From Tranzscheliella williamsii (lineage: Eukaryota > Basidiomycota > Ustilaginomycetes > Ustilaginales > Ustilaginaceae): a stretch of DNA of 64,000 nucleotides. Of this stretch, positions 11,003 to 20,284 are shown in pieces. The position numbers and the translations under genes are program-made. Within the stretch, counting starts at the first letter, position 1; every line of letters starts with the position of its first letter. The notes under the pieces were generated by a model. The model did not search any database, was not told the DNA's origin, and saw nothing but the letters and a program-made list of their open reading frames with translations. The DNA lies in assembly GCA_023212725.1 (NCBI GenBank), contig JALBYF010000018.1, positions 186,001 to 250,000 of the forward strand, read 5' to 3'.

Positions 11003-11013
11003 ACCTACAAGGT
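11003..11013. promoter_or_regulatory. Second zinc-responsive-element-like site (one mismatch)
   Basis: ACCTACAAGGT agrees with ACCTTNAAGGT except for one base. It lies 441 bp upstream of the zincophore start and 176 bp from the exact palindrome. A single such site could be chance; the closeness of two makes a regulatory role more likely. Confidence 0.5.
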
Positions 11014-11453
11014 CGTTGCTATCCTCCCACCTTCCTTTTCTGGTGGGCTTCTTCGCAGAGCAGCAGCCTCCTTCCTCCCGTTCGTACGACACTCGGTTGC
11101 ACACCGCCGCCTTCTGCTTCGGCGCGAACTCTTCCGCAAATGACTCTGGCGCGTGGGAACGACTTTGCGAACTTTGGCGACCCTGACGGTAGTAAAGCGA
11201 TGCGAGCTTCAACATGAGCTCCCCGGTCAGGCACAGGCTGGGCACATTTTTTTCCTCGTTCCCTCACAGGGGAGCGGTGGCAGTGGTGGGAGACAATTGG
11301 CTCGTTAGCTCCGTACGAACAATCACGTTGGCTCGCAGTGTTCGCACTGCTCGTCTATAAGACTAGCGCCTCTTGGCGAGCACGGCTAAAAGATCCATCC
11401 ATGCCAGCCGCCCTTCCCTGTGTCCGAACGAGCCAGTCCTCCTCAACAGCAAA

Positions 11454-12401
11454 ATGATGAAGCTCAGCTCTGTGGTCGTCGTGGCGTCTTGTGTTGTCTC
11501 GGCGCTTGCCGCACCATTCAACATCACTCTGCAGTCCCGCGCTGTCGCCATGGATCGCGCCTCCGCCGAGTGGAGGATCCACGAGAGCTGCAACGGTACT
11601 CAGAGGGCCCAGATCTCCCGTGGTATCGAGGACATGCGAAAGCTCGCCGAAACGTCGGTCCAGCACATCCTCAACAAGCCGTATGATGACATTTTCGTCA
11701 AGTATTTCGGCAAGGAGGCCGACCCGGCCCCCGTTATCGGGTATTACGAGCAGGTTCTTCAGGTACGTTGTTATTATTCGTGCGTTGCATGCATGAAACT
11801 TGGTACTGACGCCGATGAGTTGGCTATGTTCTGCGCTTGCCGAATCTAGGGCGACAAGAAGGGTGCCTTGTTGCGCTGCGACAATCCGGACGGCAACTGT
11901 GAGCTCGAGGGGTGGGCTGGGCACTGGCGAGGCAACAATGCGACCAGCGAGACGGTGATCTGCGACCTCTCGTACGTCACGCGTCGGCCGCTGGAGCAGC
12001 TCTGCGCGTTCGGCTTCCAGCTGTCGAACGACAATCCGAGCATCTACTGGGGTGCGGATCTCATGCACCGCGCGTTCCATGTCCCCGAGTTTGTTCACGA
12101 GAAGGTGGGCCACCACGCCGATGCGTACCTCGACGTGCTCCAGCTCGCCGAGACCAACACCACCGCCTCCGTCAACAACCAGCACTCGCTCCAGTACTTC
12201 GCTGTCGATGTCTACTCGCGCTCCATGATCCGCAATGGCTGCCTTGGTACTCCCTCCCCCAAGGACACCGCCACCGCCTCCTCCTCCTCCGCTTCCGCCC
12301 CCATCGAAACCACCTCCGCCGCCGCCGCCGCCGCCCCTGCCCAGACCGTATCTGACTGCCACACACACGCAGACGGCACCGTCCACTGCGGAGCCCACTG
12401 A
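11454..12401 (+). CDS. Secreted zincophore-like protein, Pra1/Aspf2 (HRXXH) family
   Basis: Exons 11454-11762 and 11850-12401 (phase 0) give 286 residues. A signal peptide (MMKLSSVVVVASCVVSALA) leads into the conserved Pra1/Aspf2 domain: WRIHESCNGTQR, KYFGKEADPAPVIGYYEQVL, LLRCDNPDGNC, the HRXXH motif HRAFH near residue 175, a second His cluster in KVGHHADAY, then NQHSLQYFAVDVY. A Ser/Thr/Ala linker follows. The last 16 residues carry CHTHADGTVHC and end in GAH, a likely zinc-binding tail like that of Candida Pra1. Several NxT/S sites suggest glycosylation. The family binds zinc outside the cell and hands it to the transporter; members were once described as proteases because of the HRXXH motif, but catalysis is not shown. 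The frame is open upstream to an ATG at 11373, but the signal peptide fixes the start. Confidence 0.93.
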
Positions 12402-12737
12402 ATATTCCCCTCGCTAACCGTCCCAAAACGGACCTCAACCGTCTACGTAGATTTAGCCTGTTCGCTTTCTTCATCCAACCCTTAGTCACCCTGATTTGCT
12501 GCCGTCATGCCTGTTGCACAACGCTTTCAATAGAATGATCACGATATCAAGGAACAGTCATGTCTATTTCCGTCCGATGGCTGGAGCGGGTAACGTTCTA
12601 ACAATACGATGACAACCAATGTGCAGTGTGGTGCGGCGAGCAAGGGCTACAGTCCGCATGACTCCTCTGGTTTAGATCTATACCAAGCTTCTGCGAGTAC
12701 AGGTATACGCGTGCTTGACGACACTAATTATGGTGTT
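12402..12737. other. Convergent intergenic region
   Basis: 336 bp between the 3' ends of the zincophore and the NRPS-like gene. Nothing recognisable beyond presumed 3' untranslated sequence. Confidence 0.4.
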
Positions 12738-15700
12738 TTATATGGGCTCGTCTCTCGGCTCGATGAGGACCTCGTTCATGGCGACGTGGTCAGGCTGGCG
12801 AAGCGCATAGATGATGGCATTTGCGACATCGGCAGGGTCGAGAATTTTGGCGCCGCTGGGCTCACCGTACTTCTTAACAGCCTCCTGGTCGCTGCTCATG
12901 CCAAGCAGATCAGTGGCAGTGTTGCCAGGTTGGATGCTGGTGACGCGCAGACCGGTCCCAGCGGTCTCGAGACGCAGAGCTTGCAAGGTAGCCTCGACAA
13001 AGAATTTGGAAGCGCTGTACACGCCGAGGCCAGGGAATACTTTACGTCCAGCGTCCGACGAGATGGCAACGATGTGACCCGTATTGCGTGGAAGCAGCCG
13101 GGGCAAACTGGACGACAGCACGTTCAGGAGGCCCTTGCAGTTGACATCGACGGTCTGCTCCCACTCGTCGACCTTGAGGTTTTGCATCAACGTGAAATAC
13201 ATCACGCCAGCACATGAAACGATGATGTCCACCGGCCCGAGCTCATCAGTGGTCGTCTTGAGCAGCGACTCAACCTGTGCGCGGTCGGTGACATCGGTCT
13301 TGTGGGTGTGCACTTTGCTGCCGCGGAACGCCTTGCCGATGTCTGCTTTAAGCGTATTCAACGCGTCGATACGCCGAGCAGCGATCGCAACATGGGCACC
13401 CTCTCGGGCAAGGCCCGTAGCAACAGCTGCACCGATCCCAGACGATGCCCCAGTGACAATAGCGACCTTGCCAAGTAACGGCCTCTTGGGGTCAAAGGCA
13501 GGTTTGCCGGCAATGCTGTTGCTATCGGCTGCGCCAGCGTTTGGTGCAGGATCGGACGGCTGACGAGACATCCAACCACGGGCGTACCAATGCCGCGCGT
13601 AGGTCTGTAGGAGTTTTGCGTCGACTTGCGGCCTTTCCAGCCCGGCCAGAGCAGCTCTAGTTGCATCGTCCTTGAGAGCGATAATCCCAGTCAAGAACTC
13701 CTCAGAAGGCATGCCGGAACGCAGGATATCTACGGTCAATCCATGATCACCTCCTTTGGCATTTCCTCGCTTCTCGTGCCACAAAGCCACCCATGACTTC
13801 CAGTCGGTGCGGCTGGTGGGGTAGCCGATCCTCTCGAGTTGTTGAAATAGGTCTTTGCAGTCGATGGGGTTGCTGTCACCGAGATGGTAAATGCCCTGCT
13901 TTGGATCATCGTGATTGGCAATGGCAACAATCCCTTTGCTGACAAAGTCTACGGCGGTCATTTCAATATGCCAGTCTTTAATCTCGGGAGCGACACCGAG
14001 GTGGATAGACTCAACGATGAGAGCAGTGATCAGATCGTATGTGTTGGTGGAACCTGTCTCCGAATGGCCGCTCAATGTGCCAATTCGAATGACGTTAGCA
14101 GGAAGGCCGCGTCTGCGAGCTTCCAGAACCAGTTGTTCTGCCACCCACTTGGTTTGACAATAGCCGTCAAGCAGTTGTTCAGGAACGTCATCGAGCGGCA
14201 TGATGGTACTCTCAGGCCAACCAGTTTGGGAGGGCGGGAGAACGCCATTGGTGGATACGTACTGCACCGTTGAATTGCTCAGGAATGCCAGGCGAAGCAC
14301 TTCGCGTGTGCCCTCGACATTGGCATCCCGCAGAGCCGCGTAAGGGTAAACAAGGTTTACCTGGGCAGCGCAGTGCACAATTACCTGTACCTTGGTAACG
14401 AGTTCGTCATAGACGTCCGGGAGGAGACCAAGTCTGTTGCGGGAAAGATTGGCGGGTAGAACATCGATCCGATCAAGCATTGAGTTGTCCCATAGGCCAA
14501 GGTCGAGCATGTTTCGACGCAGTCGCGCCATCGCTGCCGAACGATCCGTTCGATAGGGAGCGTTAAAGCGGATGAGGCAGATGATGCGAGCAGAAGTATT
14601 CTCGAGAAGGTCGTGTAAAAGAAACCCACCCAGGAAACCGGTGGCGCCGGTCAGGAGTACAGTCTGAGCCGACTTTAGCGAGGTCATGCTGAGTTCTTTG
14701 TCGGCAGGCTTGAACTCGGGCCCGAGCACGGCGTCTGCACGCAGAACGGACGGGAGATCGGCCTGAACAGCGGCATTGTGACCGTCGCGCGCATTTAGCG
14801 TTACGCGCACGTGGTCTTGGAGCGTAGGCGAGCCCGCAAGCTCCCCAAGAGGTACCGTGAAGCCACCGAGAGTCTTGGAGATTCTGGTGGCGAGATCAGC
14901 GAGCAGCAGGGAATGACCACCGAGGTCGAAAAAGCTGACTGCCTTGCCGGCTTCGAGAATGGTGTTGACATTCATGTTAAGCGAAAGGGCCCAAAGTTGC
15001 GCAATCGATTTGACGTTAACCGTCTCGTCCGGAGCAGGACTCCTTGCTCTGGAGTTGGTTCCGCTGTTAGCGGCGATAGCAGCTTTGGGATTGGGAAGGT
15101 TCTTGAGGTCGACTTTGCCAGAAACTTCGTGCGTAGGCAGGGAATGAAGCACAACCCATAGTGTCGGGATCATGTAGTGTGCCAGTTGCTTCAGCAACAC
15201 TTGTCTCGCGCCCGGGCTGTATCCATTATCGTCAATGGTAAGCTCAGCCCGGCTACCGCGCTCCGTCTCGTCTGGGACGACATATGCGACAAGTTGACGT
15301 TCAAGTCCCTCTCCGTGTGCAATGACGGCACAATTGCTCACGTCGAAACTGTCGATAATGGCCTTCTCGACGGTGCCGGGAACGATGGAGTAGCCACGGA
15401 TCTTGATCATACCTCCTACTCGGCCAGTGATCTCAAGGAAACCAGTATCTGGAATGATGCGAGCAAGATCACCTGTTCGATACTTGCGCGCATCTGAGAC
15501 AGAAGTAAATACGTCCTGTGTGAAGGCTGCAGAGGTTGTGTCGGGCAAATTCAAATATCCGCGAGCGAGGAGCTGACCCCCTACATACAGCTCTCCAGAG
15601 GCGCCAGGCTCCAGTCGGTTGCCTTGATCATCGAGGATGTAGGTATGTTCGGGATCCATAGGTGGTCCGACCGGGCAGAAGGGAGCATCCGGTTCAAGGG

Positions 15701-16658
15701 TTGCTAACATATCCCGGAGATCCCCACAAGCCACTTCGTGGGTCTCGCTCGCACTGTAACAGTTAAGAAGTCGAACGTTGGGCAGAGCCTTGATCGCCCT
15801 CCTAGCCAGATCAGTGGTGACAACCTCTCCGTTCAGATAAAGGGTTCGAAGTTTCGGCAGCTTGGCACCAAGGTTGAAATGACGCGAGAGGACAGCAGCA
15901 AGAAGAGTTGGTGTCATAAGGGTCTCGGTAATGTCTTGTTCGGCGAGGAACTCGACGAGGCTGACCGGGTCATAGCTGGTGTGGTCAGACACGGCCACAG
16001 TGGTGGCGCCACGAAGCAGCGGTCGAAGAATCTCCCAGATAAAATAGACGTTGCAAGCGACTCGGTCGCCCGACGTGAGATCATTGACTGCAAAACGAAG
16101 GTCATATGACCTGACCGGAGCTCGGTGTGGGTTGGCAATGCCTTTTGGTTTGCCCGTTGTGCCGGAAGAATAGGAGACGAAGGCGAGCCTCTCCAGATCG
16201 TTGTCGGCGGGCAGAGGAGGTAGCTGTTTGGTATCGACCTGTTGGTCCAGCTGGAGCTCTTGGCGCTGGTCGATGAGGATGGCTGACACCGTTTTGGGGA
16301 TCAACTTAGCATGGGCAGCCTGTGTAACGATGACTGCAGGGGCAGCGTCCTTGATCACTTCGTGCAAGAGGCCAAGCGGATATGCCAGCTCGAGGACGAG
16401 GAAGGCACCACCAGCGCGGAGGGCAGCAAGACAGGCGATGACATAATCTGCGCCTCTACCCATCAAAATGCCGACGAGCGAATCGCGACCGACGCCATAT
16501 TGAGAGCGGAAATAGAGCGCCAGCTGGTCCACCTCCTTGTCCAGCTGGGCATAGGTATACGAGGTGGCCTGATCCTGCAGAGCTAATGCATCGGGAGTCG
16601 CCTTGGCTTGCCTGGTGAAGAGAGCATTGAGATCGACGCTAGTATCGATTACCGACAT
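12738..16658 (-). CDS. NRPS-like carboxylate reductase, A-T-R1-R2 (ATRR; candidate glycine betaine reductase)
   Basis: Single exon, 1306 residues. Domains in order: adenylation (about 10-520) with SYSSGTTGKPKG, YRTGDLAR, GRVGGMIKIRGYS and the A10 lysine in SGKVDLKNLP; a carrier domain with the phosphopantetheine serine in FFDLGGHSLL (about 585); a thioester reductase R1 with LLTGATGFLGG (about 670) and YCQTKW (about 832); and a YdfG-like short-chain reductase R2 with IVTGASSGIGAA (about 1070), a catalytic Ser and YSASK (about 1215). No condensation domain. The architecture is that of Aspergillus ATRR, which reduces glycine betaine through the aldehyde to choline in two NADPH-dependent steps. 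Substrate here is inferred from domain order only; L-aminoadipate reductase (Lys2) lacks R2, which argues against it. Cofactor needs a phosphopantetheinyl transferase encoded elsewhere. Confidence 0.87.
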   Translation of the reverse strand: MSVIDTSVDLNALFTRQAKATPDALALQDQATSYTYAQLDKEVDQLALYFRSQYGVGRDSLVGILMGRGADYVIACLAALRAGGAFLVLELAYPLGLLHEVIKDAAPAVIVTQAAHAKLIPKTVSAILIDQRQELQLDQQVDTKQLPPLPADNDLERLAFVSYSSGTTGKPKGIANPHRAPVRSYDLRFAVNDLTSGDRVACNVYFIWEILRPLLRGATTVAVSDHTSYDPVSLVEFLAEQDITETLMTPTLLAAVLSRHFNLGAKLPKLRTLYLNGEVVTTDLARRAIKALPNVRLLNCYSASETHEVACGDLRDMLATLEPDAPFCPVGPPMDPEHTYILDDQGNRLEPGASGELYVGGQLLARGYLNLPDTTSAAFTQDVFTSVSDARKYRTGDLARIIPDTGFLEITGRVGGMIKIRGYSIVPGTVEKAIIDSFDVSNCAVIAHGEGLERQLVAYVVPDETERGSRAELTIDDNGYSPGARQVLLKQLAHYMIPTLWVVLHSLPTHEVSGKVDLKNLPNPKAAIAANSGTNSRARSPAPDETVNVKSIAQLWALSLNMNVNTILEAGKAVSFFDLGGHSLLLADLATRISKTLGGFTVPLGELAGSPTLQDHVRVTLNARDGHNAAVQADLPSVLRADAVLGPEFKPADKELSMTSLKSAQTVLLTGATGFLGGFLLHDLLENTSARIICLIRFNAPYRTDRSAAMARLRRNMLDLGLWDNSMLDRIDVLPANLSRNRLGLLPDVYDELVTKVQVIVHCAAQVNLVYPYAALRDANVEGTREVLRLAFLSNSTVQYVSTNGVLPPSQTGWPESTIMPLDDVPEQLLDGYCQTKWVAEQLVLEARRRGLPANVIRIGTLSGHSETGSTNTYDLITALIVESIHLGVAPEIKDWHIEMTAVDFVSKGIVAIANHDDPKQGIYHLGDSNPIDCKDLFQQLERIGYPTSRTDWKSWVALWHEKRGNAKGGDHGLTVDILRSGMPSEEFLTGIIALKDDATRAALAGLERPQVDAKLLQTYARHWYARGWMSRQPSDPAPNAGAADSNSIAGKPAFDPKRPLLGKVAIVTGASSGIGAAVATGLAREGAHVAIAARRIDALNTLKADIGKAFRGSKVHTHKTDVTDRAQVESLLKTTTDELGPVDIIVSCAGVMYFTLMQNLKVDEWEQTVDVNCKGLLNVLSSSLPRLLPRNTGHIVAISSDAGRKVFPGLGVYSASKFFVEATLQALRLETAGTGLRVTSIQPGNTATDLLGMSSDQEAVKKYGEPSGAKILDPADVANAIIYALRQPDHVAMNEVLIEPRDEPI

Positions 16659-17503
16659 GGTTACGTTTCTGTGACTACGTGAGAGGCCGTTCTATGCTGC
16701 GAAGAGGAGAAAGCGCAAGCCAAAAGAAGGTGGTGGTGAGTGAGGCGAGCCCAGTCGGAATCAAGCTGAGTACAGTCACAGTTCGAAGAGTGCCAGGTGT
16801 TCAGATCGACGGCAAGACATAGGATCCACATTCATAGATTAGGTGGTCTGTGCCGTCTATATTCTCGAAGACCCTTGCAAAGATCCCATCCTGATTGGCG
16901 GGATGTCGCTGCCAATCTACCTGGAACAACCGGCTAGAGCGGCTTCCCTCGAATCACGCAAAGGAAATTTCCTCTGGCGCACTTCCAACACGACTTAAGA
17001 AATTCCCCACATGTCCTATAGATCGTCTATAGATCGCATCAGTGTCCATTCTTAGGTGGACACTTTCCAACGACTTAGTCGGATCCCAAACCGAATGGGC
17101 AAGCCGGGAACTTCAGCGTTCACGACTGCGCAACCTCCAATACTGGATAGTTCATTCTTGCGACATCACCTCTGTGGGTAACTCAAAGATTGTTGAAACC
17201 GACCGACACGGTCCCGATGCTTCCTACCGCTGTGACCGATGCAAATCGCAGCATTCTACCAAGTCCGCCGCTAAAGCCCCGAAGAACGTAAAATGGTGAT
17301 CTTGTGGAGGCATCGGTGTTAAATGTACATGCGTATAAAACTGTGACTTGTGACTGACTGTGACTTGTAGATCATGTTCACATCACATTCACACGCCACA
17401 ATTAAAGCTCGATATCGCAGCCCTGGGAAAAGGCGTGGGAGTGTGCCTTTTACGAGTTGACTTTCCTGGGTGGAGCTAGACTTGCCGGCTGTCATTAACG
17501 GGA
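16659..17503. promoter_or_regulatory. Divergent intergenic region
   Basis: 845 bp between two start codons. It contains a short direct repeat of CTATAGATCG near 17018-17036 and a GTGACTTGTGACTGACTGTGACTTG stretch type of simple repeats (TGACTTGTGACTGACTGTGA) near 17343-17370. No gene is supported. Confidence 0.35.
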
Positions 17504-20074
17504 ATGCCGCCGCGGAGGGTATCGATTGCTCAGATCCGGGCAGAGAGCCGCATACGAAGCGATGACCCCGATCTCAACCGGCCTGGGCCCTCGCGACGTT
17601 CTGCCAGCAGAGGCGGCCACCACTTTCGTTCCCACACCGCTTCGGGTTGGGCCTCCAGCCCGTCCAATGGTTCTGCTGCTGCCGCGGGGAAGCGGAGAAA
17701 TAAGAAGACGGCCTTGCCAAAGGCCAGCGACCGTCTGCTGAGGGTTCTCGATGACGATGTCCTCGAGACCAAGGTCCAGAATCGCTTCTCGCCAGACAAA
17801 ACCGCGCGGCGGCAGAACATTTCCTGTCGCTCCTTGAGCCTCACACAGCAAGCCAGGAGAGACGGCAAGGATTTTCGATTACCGACGCTTGCTCGTCTCT
17901 GTTGCGAATTAATCGCAGCTTCATTTGACGCCCTCTTGCCCTCTCGAGAGCATTTTGACACAGCCACGTCGGGCGGACCGGAAAAGAAAGCCGTCAAGGG
18001 AAAACGCAAAGCAATCGAGACCAAAGCCAAGCCAGCTGTATCCAAATATCGTAAGAAAAGCAGCACCAGGGCATTCGGTGCAAGGCCGGACTCGGACGAG
18101 GACCAGCAGGACTACGTTCCCAGCGAGGCAGAAGAGCAAAGCATCTCCAGGGCTTCAAGAAGAGCGTCGAAAAGGGCGACTGCTGCTGCCGCTTCTGCCC
18201 ATCCTCAGCCTGGACAAGCCAGTTCCTCTACACTTCTCGCCGGATGGACAACCACAGATCTTCTCTATTTGACACAGAAGACGGGCCAGCAGCTCAAGCT
18301 TCTGTCACCAGCATCATCGTTTCTCCTGCTTCAGGTGATGGTTGAAAGGGCACCCCAGTACCTGAATAGAACCGTCCTGGCTTCGTACTTCCTTCCGTCC
18401 ATCCCATCCGCTTCGAGTTTGTCTGCCTTCGACGCCAAAACAAAAGCTATTACATCGGCACGGACGCACGTCTGGCTTCCAGCCTCCATCCCTTTGCTTT
18501 CTCACGACAAGTCGGCTGCTTCCTTCCTGGTTTCGCATCTGACAAATGCTCTAAGCGCAGCCCAACAGCATTCCAATTCGCTAACCACCCTTACTGCTCT
18601 TCCGCCGGCTCTTGCGAAGGCACCTGCACCCATCACGTTTGCTCTCCGATCTCTGCAGCTCCACGGCCTCACGCGCCTACCAGACGCGACTATTGCCAGA
18701 TTTTTTGAAACAGCCATACCACACAAAGAGCGAGGCGAACAGCCCTTTCTCCGTCTCGACCTCGTTTCCTTTCGCGGCTGTATTGCGGTCGGAGACCGCA
18801 CCGTTGCAGCCATGTGCAAGGCGACAGGATCAACATTACGATATCTCAACCTGGACTACACGGACGTCACAGCAGATTCGGTAGAGACCATTATGGTTGC
18901 AGCGCCGAATCTCGAATGCCTCAAGCTAGGCTTCAATGAAAATTTGTCCGACAAGACGCTGCAGCATGCGCTCCAGGCGCCCAGTGACATGATCCCCTTC
19001 GCGAAGCTCAAAAATCTGCGGCTCAGAGCCTGCCACCAGGTTGGCGAGGTCGGTGTGGCTTCTTTCCTCAAATACATACACTCGTACATCCAAGTACTAG
19101 ATATCTCCGCCACAGCTGTGGGCGGAAGCGACAGCACACGCGCCCCCGATTTTCATCTCTTCCTGATGGCATTATTACCTCGCCTAGGGCCATTGAGCTC
19201 TCGTGACGACGAACTGCACCCAACGAGCTTCGCTCCTACAGAACCTTTATCCCTCCGCAAACTAGATATCAGGGACCTGAATACCGACTATGATGGTTTA
19301 TCGCGACTGCTGCGAAGCTCGCCGAAAATGGATACGCTGCTTATCAGAGATGCGTCCACGCGCATCTGGAAGAAGGGCAAACTCAAGTTTCTGTCTGATT
19401 TCCGCCTGGGAGGCAAATGGTCCCAGCATCCGTGGAAAAGAGTGCATATCGATCTTGATTTAGTTGGCGACGAGCCTTACCGCCGCATACCACCGCTCTT
19501 CAGCAGCTTTCGGGTAAGTCTTACCTGATGCCAATGATTGCCTTTGATTAGGGCATGTAGCGCAATATTGACAAGATGATGCATTGTTGTTTCGGCGCCC
19601 TGCAGAGGCTGGAAATTTATCACGGGAAGGACCGCTATGATTCGGACGAGGCTTTCGCCTATGGAGACGACTCTGCTGGCCCGTATTCCGCTGTTCAGCA
19701 ACTGGCGATATCTTGTAGTCAGCTGCCAGACGATCCTAACCTGCTTCTGCCTTTGTTAATGTGCGGGACGTTGAGGACTCTCGATCTCAATATTCCTGGT
19801 CTCAGTGGTCAGTATCATTTCGCTGACTCGACTCATGTCGCTCATCCTGCCTGACATGTTCCCTTTTTGTGACTACATTTTCGGGCCTCGCATACAACTG
19901 CCAGAGGTCCTGCTAGCTGGTATTATTGATGCCAACCCCTTTCTGGAAAGCATTGATCTGACGCAATGTCGCGGCATCGATGTGTGGAAACGGAGAAATG
20001 CCTTCCAGTGGCGCGATGAAGAGCGAAGCAAGGCACGTTCGCCATCAACCACTCCTTTATTCACAGCACACTGA
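17504..20074 (+). CDS. Leucine-rich-repeat-like protein, function unknown
   Basis: Three exons, 17504-19513, 19606-19807 and 19905-20074, give 793 residues. Residues 1-250 are basic and disordered (Ser/Arg/Lys rich, with clusters such as KKAVKGKRKAIETKAK, possible nuclear signals). From about residue 365 irregular leucine-rich repeats appear: LRSLQLHGL, LRLDLVSFRGC, LRYLNLDYTDVTADSV, LECLKLGFN, LKNLRLRACHQV, IQVLDISATAV, LRKLDIRDLNTDYDGL. The C-terminal exons continue them (LRTLDLNIPGLS, LESIDLTQC). The pattern recalls AMN1/Rad7-like repeat proteins, but I cannot see an F-box or another partner domain, so no function is assigned. It is convergent with the secreted-protein gene, 210 bp away. 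Confidence 0.75.
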
Positions 20075-20284
20075 AACGGAAGAAAAGCGCAATGCAATTG
20101 GAAAAGTTGGTCAATAGGCCCACTAACGGCCTGTGACTAGATGCGAATCAGAGACGTTTTGAGTGAAACTTGAAAAGGATTGGAGAGAACAGGAGGGCGA
20201 AGCAGCTACAAATCAAGTGGCAAATCTGAATAGGAGATCGCCAGTGAACAGCCTTGCCGAAGCCAGCGAAGAGGCAATTTTGCT

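Larger units (their letters stand above)
10188..11453. promoter_or_regulatory. Shared divergent promoter region of ZIP transporter and zincophore
   Basis: 1.27 kb with no convincing gene; open frames here lack any family resemblance. It holds two zinc-responsive-element-like palindromes (10817-10827 and 11003-11013) and a TATAAG at about 11356, roughly 100 bp before the zincophore start codon. The arrangement implies common control by zinc starvation. Confidence 0.6.
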
